A stretch of DNA of 46,243 nt from Methylococcales bacterium (GCA_028715725.1 JAQURG010000012.1:35764-82006), one strand, 5' to 3'; shown: positions 1-8,730, counted from the first letter of the stretch. Notes: a model not told the origin generated them from the letters alone. Made by a program: numbers and translations.

Positions 1-757
1 CACAATAAATCAAGACCGAGAGGAACTGTTATGAAACATTTAAAATCATTAGCTTTGCTGTTTGGAACACTCGCGTTAAGTTCATGGATAGGGCAAGCAC
101 AGGCTGGAAGCTCGGGTTCTTCCAGTATGGGGACTGGAAACCAGGGAGGAAGCATGGATTCTTCCGGTACGGGTACAGGAAGCCAGGGAGGAAGCACCGG
201 TTCTTACGGTACAAGTACTGATAGCGGTAAAGGAAGTAGCAGAGGCAGAAGTGATTCAGGCACCACCGGCTCAGGTACCGGTAGTTCAAGTACCACTGGT
301 TCAGGAACTAGCGGTTCAGGCGCCAGCAGTTCAGGTACTAGCGGTTCAGGCACTAGCGGTTCAGGTACCAGTGGTTCAGGTACCAGTGGTTCAGGTACCA
401 GTGGTTCAGGTACCAGTGGTTCAGGTACCGGCCAATAATACCGTTCTCTGGTGTGAGACGATGTTTGACTGAAGCGGGATAAGGATAAGAAAGCCTGGCT
501 CTGATTTCAAAAATGCATTATGCTTGAACATTATGTTTAAAATAATCTGATCAGTTTGACAAGGCTGGCGGATTTGCAACAAGCCCAGGCAGATAAATGC
601 AGCACCAGCTGGTTTCATCCAGGCTTTCCCGCGTTCAGCAAGCGTTATACAAGATATTCTTCTCCAGGATAAATTCCTGTAGCTGTTGAGGCTAACTAAA
701 CGCCTACACTTCTCAGAATAAAAGCTCACATAAATATTGCCGCCCTTTTTATACATC
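1..757. repeat. Tandem segmental duplication, copy A
   Basis: This block recurs almost base for base at 1150-1968. It covers the ribosome-binding region, the Gly/Ser/Thr-repeat gene and about 320 bases downstream of its stop. Outside the gene's repeat tract I see one C/T substitution in the downstream part and a few single-base differences near the far end, which points to a recent duplication. The copy starts at or before the window edge, so its left boundary is unknown. Confidence 0.9.
31..438 (+). CDS. Secreted Gly/Ser/Thr pentapeptide-repeat protein, copy A
   Basis: The 135-residue product has a clear Sec signal peptide (positively charged MKHLK, hydrophobic core, likely cleavage after AQA at residue 25). 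The rest is almost entirely Gly, Ser and Thr. From about residue 85 it is built from the pentapeptide GSGTS, encoded by a 15-base repeat, ending GSGTGQ. A GAGAGGA ribosome-binding site lies 7 bases before the ATG. There is no catalytic motif. Low-complexity chains of this kind are usually extended, flexible surface or matrix material, but no function can be assigned. The paralogue at 1180-1647 has the same signal peptide, start and end; the two differ in repeat number and in the segment after the signal peptide. Confidence 0.75.
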   Translation: MKHLKSLALLFGTLALSSWIGQAQAGSSGSSSMGTGNQGGSMDSSGTGTGSQGGSTGSYGTSTDSGKGSSRGRSDSGTTGSGTGSSSTTGSGTSGSGASSSGTSGSGTSGSGTSGSGTSGSGTSGSGTSGSGTGQ

Positions 758-1149
758 TATATTACGATATCGATAGCTTATAAAAGCTCAAATAATAAAT
801 TGTCTGTATCGGGCAGAGTATAAGCCGATAAAACATATCGTACAATTAAGCAACGATCACCTTCGTATTAAAAAAATAAAGTCCGCGTCCAATAGGAATT
901 GAATTATTAACCTTGCACAGTTAGTTGTCACCCGCCATTTTTTTGATGCTTGGATGCACAAACAGGCTTTTTCGCCCAATGAGAACTTGCCTATACCGCA
1001 TTTCCGGTCCGGGTTTTAGCGGGCAACGGTTGTTCGTGCGTATCTTTATGTATGATATCCCACAGACTCGCTATAAATGCTTGGTTATGATGAAACTGTG
1101 CGACTTTCCAAGCCGCATAAACTACTTAGCGGGAATCGTTAAGAATAAT
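758..1149. other. Unique spacer between the duplicated copies
   Basis: Together with the 3' part of copy A this makes about 740 bases without a convincing gene. The spacer is AT-rich. A reading frame runs in from 925 into copy B, but that upstream part has no ribosome-binding site and no resemblance to a protein family, and the signal peptide begins at 1180. This interval presumably carries the promoter of copy B; I cannot pick one with confidence. Confidence 0.5.
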
Positions 1150-1968
1150 CACAATAAATCAAGACCGAGAGGAACTGTTATGAAACATTTAAAATCATTA
1201 GCTTTGCTGTTTGGAACACTCGCGTTAAGTTCATGGATAGGGCAAGCACAGGCTGGAAGCTCGGGTTCTTCCAGTACAAGTACTGATAGCGGTACTCGAT
1301 ATAAAGGAAGTAGCAGAGGCAGAAGTGATTCAGGCACCACCGGCTCAGGTACCGGTAGTTCAAGTACCAGCGGTTCAGGAACTAGCGGTTCAGGAACTAG
1401 CGGTTCAGGTACTACCGGTTCAGGTACTACCGGTTCAGGCACTAGCGGTTCAGGAACTAGCGGTTCAGGAACTAGCGGTTCAGGAACTAGCGGTTCAGGC
1501 ACTAGCGGTTCAGGCACTAGCGGTTCAGGTACTACCGGTTCAGGCAATAGCGGTTCAGGCACTAGCGGTTCAGGTACCAGTGGTTCAGGTACCAGTGGTT
1601 CAGGTACCAGTGGTTCAGGTACCAGTGGTTCAGGTACCGGCCAATAATACCGTTCTCTGGTGTGAGACGATGTTTGACTGAAGCGGGATAAGGATAAGAA
1701 AGCCTGGCTCTGATTTCAAAAATGCATTATGCTTGAACATTATGTTTAAAATAATCTGATCAGTTTGACAAGGCTGGCGGATTTGCAACAAGCCCAGGCA
1801 GATAAATGCAGCACCAGCTGGTTTCATCCAGGCTTTCCTGCGTTCAGCAAGCGTTATACAAGATATTCTTCTCCAGGATAAATTCCTGTAGCTGTTGAGG
1901 CTAACTAAACGCCTACACTTCTCAGAATTAAAAGCTCACCTAAATATTGCCGCCCTTTTTTATACATC
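1150..1968. repeat. Tandem segmental duplication, copy B
   Basis: Second copy of the block at 1-757, starting at the shared CACAATAAATC and ending at the shared TATACATC. It is longer than copy A because the 15-base repeat tract inside the gene is expanded. The non-coding 3' part (1648-1968) aligns to 439-757 with very few differences. Confidence 0.9.
1180..1647 (+). CDS. Secreted Gly/Ser/Thr pentapeptide-repeat protein, copy B
   Basis: The 155-residue paralogue of the gene at 31-438 has the same signal peptide and the same GAGAGGA ribosome-binding site. I start it at 1180 because that ATG matches the start of copy A; the frame is open further upstream, but that extension lacks a signal peptide at its start. 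A short segment after the signal peptide differs (it reads STSTDSGTRYKGS), and the GSGTS tract has more units, including GSGTT and GSGNS variants. The difference in repeat number between sister copies suggests slippage or recombination at the 15-base repeat. Function unknown. Confidence 0.75.
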   Translation: MKHLKSLALLFGTLALSSWIGQAQAGSSGSSSTSTDSGTRYKGSSRGRSDSGTTGSGTGSSSTSGSGTSGSGTSGSGTTGSGTTGSGTSGSGTSGSGTSGSGTSGSGTSGSGTSGSGTTGSGNSGSGTSGSGTSGSGTSGSGTSGSGTSGSGTGQ

Positions 1969-2011
1969 ATAGAATGCCGACTCCTGTTAACTCAATTTTT
2001 TGGAATTTTTA

Positions 2012-2125
2012 ATGTCAGATACAATTTGGTCCAGAACCGGTGAGGCAACGGTATTTTCAAGCGAAGGGCAGGGAAAAGCGCATTGGTTTCCAAGCCAGGC
2101 AGGAGCATTGGTTAAAGAGGTCTGA
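2012..2125 (+). CDS. Possible 37-residue micro-protein
   Basis: An ATG is preceded by TTTTTGGAATTTTTA, which contains a weak GGA element. The frame encodes 37 residues starting MSDTIWSRTGEATVF and ending ALVKEV. The composition looks protein-like (two Trp, mixed charge) rather than random, and the perfect hairpin at 2132-2155 follows the stop. There is no signal peptide and I recognise no family. It may be an independent small protein or the leftover of a larger gene. Confidence 0.3.
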   Translation: MSDTIWSRTGEATVFSSEGQGKAHWFPSQAGALVKEV

Positions 2126-2131
2126 ATCGGC

Positions 2132-2155
2132 AATTTGCTTGTGGACAAGCAAATT
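2132..2155 (+). terminator. Perfect 10-bp hairpin after the micro-ORF
   Basis: AATTTGCTTG pairs perfectly with CAAGCAAATT around a TGGA loop. It is followed by ATTATTACT rather than a clean T-run, so it could be a weak terminator or a structured 5' leader element of the ceramidase-like gene 47 bases downstream. Confidence 0.4.
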
Positions 2156-2201
2156 ATTACTCTGGTTAAAACTTAAATGACATATTAAAGTGGAGTTGCT
2201 T

Positions 2202-2969
2202 ATGGCCGGCGACTATCGTCTGAAAGTTATTGTAATTATCGTCATTGTTGCAATAATTTCTATTTTTAGCCTTGATCCCATTGCACAGGACCCGAGTTAC
2301 CATAACTTTGCCGATCAGCGCAACGTGATGAGGATACCCAATTTTTATAATGTATTTTCCAATTTCCCTTTTATTTTTATTGGTATTGCAGGAATATGGC
2401 TTGTTGCTTCCGGCCAGGCTCGCGGTGGTCTGGCCGAGTTAAAAATCGTCTATCTGGCATTTTTTGTAGGTGTGTTTCTGATCGGTTTTGGCTCTTCCTA
2501 CTATCATTATTATCCTGCCAACCAAACTCTGCTTTGGGATCGGTTGCCGATGACCATTGCTTTTACGGCTTTATTCAGCGCCATCATCGGTGAATATATC
2601 TCATACCAAATAGCTTTGAAATTATTTGTGCCTTTATTGCTAGCAGGCATTCTCTCTATAGTTTACTGGCATATTACTGAACTCAACGGTTACGGCGATT
2701 TACGTGCTTATGCGCTGGTACAATTCCTGCCGGCGTTACTGATTCCACTGATTCTCTGGCTTTTTAGCTCTAAACTGAGTGGAAACAAATATATATGGGG
2801 CATTCTTGGCGCTTATGCCTTATCCAAAGGCATGGAATTTTTAGATGCTCCTGTTTATAGCAAATTGGGAATGCTGAGTGGGCACACATTAAAACATTTG
2901 ATAGCGGCGTTTGCGACTGGTATTTTTTATTGGGCGTTGCGCCGGCGGCGAATAATATCCACTCGCTAA
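2202..2969 (+). CDS. Alkaline ceramidase-family integral membrane protein
   Basis: The 255-residue protein has about seven hydrophobic segments. It carries the family's marker residues: a loop SSYYHYYPANQTLLWDRLPM (about residues 99-118) and a C-terminal HTLKHLIAA. In the CREST/ceramidase superfamily such His and Asp residues bind a catalytic zinc within the membrane and hydrolyse amide-linked lipids. The ATG at 2202 is chosen over the GTG at 2190 because GGAG at 2192-2195 lies 6 bases before it. The bacterial substrate is unknown; an N-acyl lipid or a progestin-receptor-like role are alternatives. It appears to be a single-gene unit. Confidence 0.75.
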   Translation: MAGDYRLKVIVIIVIVAIISIFSLDPIAQDPSYHNFADQRNVMRIPNFYNVFSNFPFIFIGIAGIWLVASGQARGGLAELKIVYLAFFVGVFLIGFGSSYYHYYPANQTLLWDRLPMTIAFTALFSAIIGEYISYQIALKLFVPLLLAGILSIVYWHITELNGYGDLRAYALVQFLPALLIPLILWLFSSKLSGNKYIWGILGAYALSKGMEFLDAPVYSKLGMLSGHTLKHLIAAFATGIFYWALRRRRIISTR

Positions 2970-3190
2970 TCCAAAGACGACAACCCTATCAAGATCTTCC
3001 AGACAGCCTCTGATATTAGCTCGTGGGCATCCGGTTAACTGCTCTGATTTGGATCTCGAGCCTTTAAGAACGGCTTTAATATTAACAAGCCTGAGCAGGT
3101 GTTGTACCATTAACGGCTGACATAAATTAAAATGTTCGATCCCTGTTTCTAGAAAGGAAACATTTTACTTACCAATTACCGGAGAAATAA

Positions 3191-3673
3191 ATGGCTGTTA
3201 CTGTTGATGATTTTAAAAAAGCGCTGCAATTGTGGGCGAGTGGTGTAACTGTAGTTACGACACACTCTGAAAAATTTGGCGCTCAGGGCATGACAGTGAC
3301 TGCATTTTCCAGCGTTTCCGTTGATCCGCCACAAATACTGGTTTGTATCAACGACGCTGCAGACACTCGAGTCGGTATTCATGAAAGTCAGTACTTCGCT
3401 GTCAATGTATTAAATTCGAATCAGCAAGATATATCCAATCAATTTTCCGGCGGCAGCAGCCAGGAACAACGTTTTCAAAATACCAGCTGGCAAATGGGCA
3501 GCACCGGAGCGCCTATTCTGAATGACAGTCTTATGTCTCTGGATTGTAAAGTGGTCGAGAAAGTTCGAGCCGGGACCCACTGGATTATTATCGGCGAAGT
3601 ACAGGAGTGCATTTGCCGTTCGGGAGAACCGCTACTTTATTATCGCGGTGCTTACCGGGAACTTGCCGGTTAG
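3191..3673 (+). CDS. Flavin reductase-like FMN-binding protein
   Basis: The 160-residue protein is a full-length member of the flavin reductase / RutF-HpaC family. Its N-terminal part reads LWASGVTVVTTHSE, followed by GMTVTAFSSVSVDPP, the usual FMN-contacting stretch. It then has FAVNVLNSNQQDISNQF and the C-terminal PLLYYRGAYREL typical of the split-barrel fold. These enzymes reduce FMN or FAD with NAD(P)H and hand it to a partner monooxygenase, or act as flavoproteins themselves. GGAGAAATAA gives a good ribosome-binding site. No partner oxygenase is adjacent. It converges with the channel gene at 3763-7224. Confidence 0.9.
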   Translation: MAVTVDDFKKALQLWASGVTVVTTHSEKFGAQGMTVTAFSSVSVDPPQILVCINDAADTRVGIHESQYFAVNVLNSNQQDISNQFSGGSSQEQRFQNTSWQMGSTGAPILNDSLMSLDCKVVEKVRAGTHWIIIGEVQECICRSGEPLLYYRGAYRELAG

Positions 3674-3762
3674 TTAAGTTTTCATAAGTGTTTACAGATG
3701 CGGTTTTTGCAGATACCAGGACGACAAATGCCGTCTTTGCGAACCAGCCAATTACGCAAGCC

Positions 3763-6700
3763 TTATTTCCGTCCGGCATATATACCCGGACTTTTTTCCG
3801 GATAAAAAGATTCGGTTTTGGAATCTTGCGCAACCGATCGAATATGAATGTCCCGCTGCGGAAACGGGATTTCGATATTATGTTCAGCCAATGCTTTTTT
3901 GAGCCGGATAAGCACATCCTGTTTGGCGAGCAATCCATTTGCCAGTTCGACAAAAATAAAAATAGAAAAATTAAGAGAACTATCGCCATAGCCAATGAAC
4001 CATGTCTCGGGTTCAGGCTCTGTCAATACCAGCGGACTTGATTGTACTGTTTCAATTATAACATCATGCGCCAACTCAACATCAGAGCCATAGGCAATCC
4101 CGACAGGAATCACGATACGAATGATCGTGTCGGATAAAGTCCAGTTTACCAGTTCACTGGTAATGAAAGTTTTATTGGGAATAACCACATCTTTTCGATC
4201 CCCATCTATGAGCGTAGTGGCGCGTATTTGAATACGACTGACTTTGCCGCTGATATCGCCAATGGTAATAACATCGCCGACCCGTATCGGGCGTTCAAAC
4301 AGCAGGATAATACCCGATACCATATTGGCGAAAATTTCCTGCAGACCAAATCCAAGGCCGACGCTGAGCGCTGCAACCAGCCAATGCACCTCCGACCAAC
4401 TGACGCCCAGCTCGTTTGCCACACTAATAAAACCTATGGAAACCAAGATGTACTTTGCCAACTGGTTAACCGCATAGCGGCCGCCTGCTTCTATAGGCAA
4501 ACGCCTGAAAACCAATAATTCCATGACGCCGGAAAAATTGCGCACCGAGACCACTGAAATAAACACATATAATCCAGCCAGCATCAGGTTGGTCAGGGTT
4601 ATCGGCTGGGATACGTCCTGGTTATCGATTTTTACCAGATGCCGCCAGAGTACGATGTTCTCCAGAAATGAAAAGGCCGGCAGGATTTTTTTCCAGATCA
4701 TCCAGAAACCGATAATTAAACTGAAGCCGATAAAGACGTTGAGCAATCTTATCGTTTGGGCATTTATTGTAGGTATATCGATCAGTTGTTCGTCTATCGG
4801 CAGAACAGGTTCTTCTCCTCCCGCGACTGCTGGTTGTTTTTCACTGAGCGCTGCTTTGCGTTTTTGTATGGCATTTTTTATAGCCAACTGCCGGTTGACC
4901 AGCGTTAGCCAGCGAAGCACCATGGCATGAAAAATGACCATCAAAAAAATTAAGCGCAGGGAGATAATTAATTGCTGTTGCAGTTCCAAAGCGCTCAAAT
5001 AGTAGCCTGTAACAGCAAAACCGGTAACCGTTAAAGGTATCAGAATTGAGGCCGAATACCAGACATAGCGCAATTTGACTAGCCACTGGCCAGGGTTGGC
5101 GTTGATATAGTCCCGTAATAATCCACTGGCAGGATTTAGCAGCCGCCCTAAAAAAACCGCCATCGCAACCATGATAATGATCAACGCCAGGCGGCCAAGG
5201 CTATCACTGTGCAGGGATATATCTGACGCGCTGGTACAGCTGATAATAAAGACTGACGGCACAACAATGAAACGCAGCCACGCTAATTGTCTGCGTAAGA
5301 GCTGTGTAGTGTTTTTCTGCCATTGAAAATGCTTGCGTGCGATACCCTCGTCTGCAAATATGCGATAGAAGAATTGCAGCAACAGCCATGGGATTGATGC
5401 ATTCCGCAAACCTACGCCAACAGCCTTACTGAAATTATCGACTTGAATGTTATTACTTAAAATCGAGCCCAGGAAATAAACAAGTAAAGGCAGCGGCAGC
5501 ACCAGTATCAGGGTGTAGGCCAGCGCTCTTAAGGTGAGATAAAAACTATCCGTATAAATTTTTTCAGCTTTTTTCCAGACGTCCTTCAATTGGACTTTTG
5601 CCCAGTTTTTACACAGGAACAGAGTAACCAGACTGAGTATGGCGACAAAAGCCAGGAACACATTTTCCAGTGCAAGTTTTGCTGCATCTTTAGTGACCGC
5701 CATCCAGTTATGTGGCGACAGCAGCCATTTGCCCGAAAGGTACAGGTCAGTTATATAATGTGAATTGACGGGTTCGGAACTTGGCACCCATAACAGACGT
5801 TCATCCAGATAAGCCGCAAATTTATTCGCCTGGCTGAGCATTTGCTGTCTGGCAAAATCAAAATCTCCCAGAGTTCTGAGATACGTACTATAAGCGACAG
5901 AAAGTTTATTCAATAACTCTTTCTGGCTGGTAAGCAACATACGCAATTCAGCCTGTATCCTCATGCGCTGATCTAAAGGCAGTGCTTGATCAACCTGTTG
6001 GCTCATCAATTCCTTTAAATTCGCGTCAATATCCCTGAGCATTTTAATTTTGTCTTCAACCTTGAATTGCTCAAGGCCGGTGATTGCGGTTTCGTTTTGT
6101 ATGGCCTGGGATTGCTGCTCAAATTCATCCTTCATCGATAAATTGCGCCGTTGTTCACGCAAAATTTTACCCAGTGCCGGGCTTAAACCAGCCAGACTGA
6201 TTTTTTTTTCCGCGCTTTTAAAATCCGCTTCAATTTCATTGGCACGGGCATCAATTTTATTTTGTTGGTCAGTATACTGCTCAATTTTGGCCGTAATGGC
6301 TTGCAAATCGCGGCTGTATTGAATATTCTCCCGGGTGCTTTCCTGAATGAGTTTATGTTTGGTGGAAAGCTCTTTCTCTACCTGACTGAGCGCATCCTGC
6401 ATTTCTCTTGCTTCTTGCTGTCTGTGCTCCGATAAAAGGGCTTCTATCGCAATAATAACCGGACTCAGAGCGTTTTTCTGGATATCCAGCGACTGAACCT
6501 CCGCTTTAAGTAACTCAACCCGGGCAGGATTACTATTAGCTTCAGCTTCAAGCATTTTTAACTCGGCAGTGCGCGAGTCGATCAATGTTCTCAATTGGGC
6601 CTGTCTGGCTTCAATTTCGAGTTTTGAATCTGCTTTATCGGGTGGCGCTTCCAGCTTTTTTTGTGCCCCTTCAATATCTTGTTGGGCTGCCAGTGTTTCT

Positions 6701-7224
6701 TCACGAATAAGTTGTGGGCGAGCCTGTTGTAATGTCAGTTCATTTTCCAGTTTTTTTATCTGCTCATCCAGGCTACTGACTTTGCTTTTTTCAATGATTA
6801 GCCGCTGATCAAGCTCTTCAGTGGCAATGCCACTAAACACTTCGGGTTTTTGTTTGGATATCCGCGCCAGGATTTGCTCAATTTCCTTTTGCACTTTTTT
6901 GGTATTTTCAGGTGCTTGTTTTATAGCTTGTCTAAAATCAATCTCCTTCGCTTTAAAGCTTTCCCTATTGCCCAGATTATCCTGGGCGGATTGATAGACA
7001 GATAATAATTTGGATTTTAATGACTCATCAACGCCCTGTCTTGATTTGATGGACTCAATTTTGGCTTGCAGGTTGTCTTTGGTAAGTTCAAAGGTCGAGC
7101 TTTTGGGTGCAGTGTCTGGCGCACTGTTGACGGCTGATGCCGTCGTGGAGCTGAACGTGATAATTAGCAATAAGAACAGGAGGGAATGAATCCTGAAAGG
7201 ATTAGGAAAATTGATAGTTATCAT
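3763..7224 (-). CDS. mscK: MscK/KefA-type mechanosensitive channel
   Basis: The protein is about 1,150 residues long, as in the MscK branch of the MscS superfamily. It has a signal peptide (FLLLIITFSSTTASA), a Gln/Glu/Lys-rich periplasmic coiled-coil region (about 30-440), then about eleven transmembrane segments. The C-terminal MscS core shows the pore helix and hinge (VGLGFGLQEIFANMVSGIILLFERPI) and the beta domain (VGDVITIGDISGKVSRIQIRATTL, VIPNKTFITSELVNWTLSD). Such channels open under membrane tension to release ions during osmotic downshock. The longer frame starts at 7260 with TTG and has no ribosome-binding site; I prefer the ATG at 7224, which begins directly with the signal sequence. 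It lies 51 bases after the MarR gene on the same strand. Confidence 0.9.
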   Translation of the reverse strand: MITINFPNPFRIHSLLFLLLIITFSSTTASAVNSAPDTAPKSSTFELTKDNLQAKIESIKSRQGVDESLKSKLLSVYQSAQDNLGNRESFKAKEIDFRQAIKQAPENTKKVQKEIEQILARISKQKPEVFSGIATEELDQRLIIEKSKVSSLDEQIKKLENELTLQQARPQLIREETLAAQQDIEGAQKKLEAPPDKADSKLEIEARQAQLRTLIDSRTAELKMLEAEANSNPARVELLKAEVQSLDIQKNALSPVIIAIEALLSEHRQQEAREMQDALSQVEKELSTKHKLIQESTRENIQYSRDLQAITAKIEQYTDQQNKIDARANEIEADFKSAEKKISLAGLSPALGKILREQRRNLSMKDEFEQQSQAIQNETAITGLEQFKVEDKIKMLRDIDANLKELMSQQVDQALPLDQRMRIQAELRMLLTSQKELLNKLSVAYSTYLRTLGDFDFARQQMLSQANKFAAYLDERLLWVPSSEPVNSHYITDLYLSGKWLLSPHNWMAVTKDAAKLALENVFLAFVAILSLVTLFLCKNWAKVQLKDVWKKAEKIYTDSFYLTLRALAYTLILVLPLPLLVYFLGSILSNNIQVDNFSKAVGVGLRNASIPWLLLQFFYRIFADEGIARKHFQWQKNTTQLLRRQLAWLRFIVVPSVFIISCTSASDISLHSDSLGRLALIIIMVAMAVFLGRLLNPASGLLRDYINANPGQWLVKLRYVWYSASILIPLTVTGFAVTGYYLSALELQQQLIISLRLIFLMVIFHAMVLRWLTLVNRQLAIKNAIQKRKAALSEKQPAVAGGEEPVLPIDEQLIDIPTINAQTIRLLNVFIGFSLIIGFWMIWKKILPAFSFLENIVLWRHLVKIDNQDVSQPITLTNLMLAGLYVFISVVSVRNFSGVMELLVFRRLPIEAGGRYAVNQLAKYILVSIGFISVANELGVSWSEVHWLVAALSVGLGFGLQEIFANMVSGIILLFERPIRVGDVITIGDISGKVSRIQIRATTLIDGDRKDVVIPNKTFITSELVNWTLSDTIIRIVIPVGIAYGSDVELAHDVIIETVQSSPLVLTEPEPETWFIGYGDSSLNFSIFIFVELANGLLAKQDVLIRLKKALAEHNIEIPFPQRDIHIRSVAQDSKTESFYPEKSPGIYAGRK

Positions 7225-7275
7225 GCAGTTGAGTTTCGATTTAAAGCTGAATTTGCGCAAGGAGAAGATGATGAC

Positions 7276-7836
7276 TTATAAGACGCTGTGTTCCTGACAT
7301 ATTTTCTCGCTATCACTCTGACTAAGTGATTCTTTGGTTAAGCCACAGGTAAAACCAGCGGATGTTCTAGTAAAATATTGACAGGTTTTGCAAAGACCGA
7401 ATGAGTGGGACATATTGGCTTTTTGCAAAGCCGTTAGCGCTTTAACAAACATATCTTCGTGATTGACAAGATTATGCTTTTTAAATATTAATGCAGCCTT
7501 AACAAATAAATGAGAGGTGCGCGCTTCTTTTAAAATTGCGTGCCCCTCATCCAGAAGACTGAGATGTACCACGCGCCGGTCTGTTGCATCAGTGACTTTC
7601 CTGATAAAGCCTTTTTTGACCAGCAGCAGCAATGTTTGAGAAACTGTTCCTCGGGTCATGCCCAGATAATTGGTTAGCGCAGCTGGAGTATCGCTGTAAC
7701 GGTTACAGCGTGATAAATAGTCCAGCACTTGCAGATGTACGGGTTGCAAGCCCAGTTCCGTGCATTTTTTACGTTCTTCCGAACGGATCAATGCGGCCAT
7801 GCGCTCAATCAGATCAAAGATATCAACTTTTTCCAT
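7276..7836 (-). CDS. MarR-family regulator with a four-cysteine C-terminus
   Basis: The 186-residue protein has a MarR winged helix: ALTNYLGMTRGTVSQTLLLL is the recognition-helix region (about 53-72) and VTDATDRRVVHLSLL the wing. The last 40 residues are unusual, holding CKTCQYF, FTCGL and KICQEH (Cys 149, 152, 164 and 180), a possible metal or redox site. Its length exceeds the usual 140-150 residues because of this tail. I choose the ATG at 7836 over 7881 because a TATAAT sequence (reverse strand, 7885-7880) overlaps the upstream ATG and would place transcription between the two. It is probably co-transcribed with mscK and divergent from the DUF2024 gene, with palindromes in between. Confidence 0.85.
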   Translation of the reverse strand: MEKVDIFDLIERMAALIRSEERKKCTELGLQPVHLQVLDYLSRCNRYSDTPAALTNYLGMTRGTVSQTLLLLVKKGFIRKVTDATDRRVVHLSLLDEGHAILKEARTSHLFVKAALIFKKHNLVNHEDMFVKALTALQKANMSHSFGLCKTCQYFTRTSAGFTCGLTKESLSQSDSEKICQEHSVL

Positions 7837-7879
7837 AGGATGTAAAATAAAACAATGATTTAGTAAGTTGACAGAAAAC

Positions 7880-7885
7880 ATTATA
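7880..7885 (-). promoter_or_regulatory. TATAAT -10 element for the MarR gene
   Basis: A perfect TATAAT reads on the minus strand, about 45 bases before the preferred start at 7836. No good -35 hexamer lies 16-18 bases upstream, which is compatible with a regulated promoter. Confidence 0.4.
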
Positions 7886-7889
7886 CTAA

Positions 7890-7918
7890 CATAACTTATG
7901 CTGCGTATCGAATCGATA
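7890..7918. promoter_or_regulatory. Two palindromes, candidate MarR operator
   Basis: CATAACTTATG (7890-7900) and TATCGAATCGATA (7906-7918) are both perfect odd-length palindromes. They sit side by side just upstream of the MarR -10 element and between divergent genes. MarR proteins bind palindromes as dimers and usually control their own gene and a divergent neighbour. The role is inferred from position. Confidence 0.4.
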
Positions 7919-8068
7919 TTACTTTATGAGCAAACTTATTACTTAATTCTTCGTCGCACTGAAGTGAAGTTAATATTAAGTAATTACCCGTCGAATTAGA
8001 TACAGCTACAATCATTATTTTATTTACAGTTCAAACTGATGGTTTTTATTTTTTTTCAGGAGATATTT

Positions 8069-8332
8069 ATGTCTATTTCACACGTATTTGACACCTATGC
8101 AAAAACAGAACAAGGTAAGATTATACACTTTGATGTTGTACTTAATGAACAAGATCAGCAAAAAGCATTAAACTATGCCAAACAATGGCTAAATAGCATA
8201 GGCGAAAAAAATGCGACAGTGACCTCGGAAAACTGTTATTTTTGCCATAGCCTTGAAACGCCAGCTGAGTTAAGTCAACAGATCGAAGCTCAGGGTTTCG
8301 CTATTTATAAATTGGAAGGCTGCCCAAAATAA
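8069..8332 (+). CDS. DUF2024 family protein
   Basis: The 87-residue protein is recognisable from its start (SHVFDTYAKTEQGKIIHFDV) and end (ENCYFCHSLETPAELSQQI, then IYKLEGCPK). The two-cysteine CYFCH motif and the terminal GCPK are typical of this small, widespread family of unknown function. The ATG at 8069 follows CAGGAGATATTT, a strong ribosome-binding site; an earlier ATG at 8039 would add only a short Phe-rich tail without one. Divergence from the MarR gene makes it a candidate target of that regulator. Confidence 0.9.
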   Translation: MSISHVFDTYAKTEQGKIIHFDVVLNEQDQQKALNYAKQWLNSIGEKNATVTSENCYFCHSLETPAELSQQIEAQGFAIYKLEGCPK

Positions 8333-8382
8333 AAAATCAATTAATGGACTGATCTGCAAACTTCAAATTCTGATAAAAGCCT

Positions 8383-8721
8383 ATGAAATTGAATCTGGAA
8401 AAAGTAAAGGGTTTTAGTGTCATCTTCATAAAAGAAGAAAGAATAGATGCTCATAACTCAGGCGAGTTAAAGGCCTATATTCTGCACCTGATAGAGCAAG
8501 GGGAAGTCAATATCATTGTTCAGATCGAATGCGTGCGATTTATTGATAGCTCCGGCTTGGGGGCGTTATTATCCGGTTATAAACATGCCACCGCTAAATC
8601 CGGAAAGCTTGCTTTAGCGTGTTGTAAACAACAGGTTTTATCCATGTTTGAGTTAACCCGTTTAAACAGGGTTTTTGATATTTATGCCGATTTGAATGAA
8701 GCTTTGGAGAATGAAACCTAG
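8383..8721 (+). CDS. STAS-domain anti-sigma-factor antagonist
   Basis: The 112-residue protein is a single STAS domain of the SpoIIAA/RsbV type. The segment CVRFIDSSGLGALLSGY (about 49-65) contains the conserved phosphorylatable serine in DSSGLG. In partner-switching systems the unphosphorylated antagonist binds the anti-sigma kinase and frees its target; phosphorylation by the kinase ends the interaction. The kinase-type gene follows after 9 bases, so the two form an operon. No PP2C phosphatase of the RsbU type is next to them. Confidence 0.9.
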   Translation: MKLNLEKVKGFSVIFIKEERIDAHNSGELKAYILHLIEQGEVNIIVQIECVRFIDSSGLGALLSGYKHATAKSGKLALACCKQQVLSMFELTRLNRVFDIYADLNEALENET

Positions 8722-8730
8722 AGGTTGCAT

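Noticed and set aside
285-438. Short regular repeats as a CRISPR array
   Set aside because: The units are contiguous 15-base coding repeats with no spacers.
251-472. Second plus-strand frame through the repeats (VPVVQ repeat)
   Set aside because: Same repeat artefact; the signal-peptide frame is the real gene.
1149-1562. Minus-strand frame encoding a Pro-Glu-Pro-Leu-Val repeat protein
   Set aside because: It is the reverse reading of the 15-base GSGTS repeat, which keeps several frames open because the repeat length is a multiple of three; no ribosome-binding site or signal peptide.
3588-3995. Minus-strand 135-codon frame across the flavin reductase end
   Set aside because: It overlaps two well-supported genes and its product has no family resemblance.
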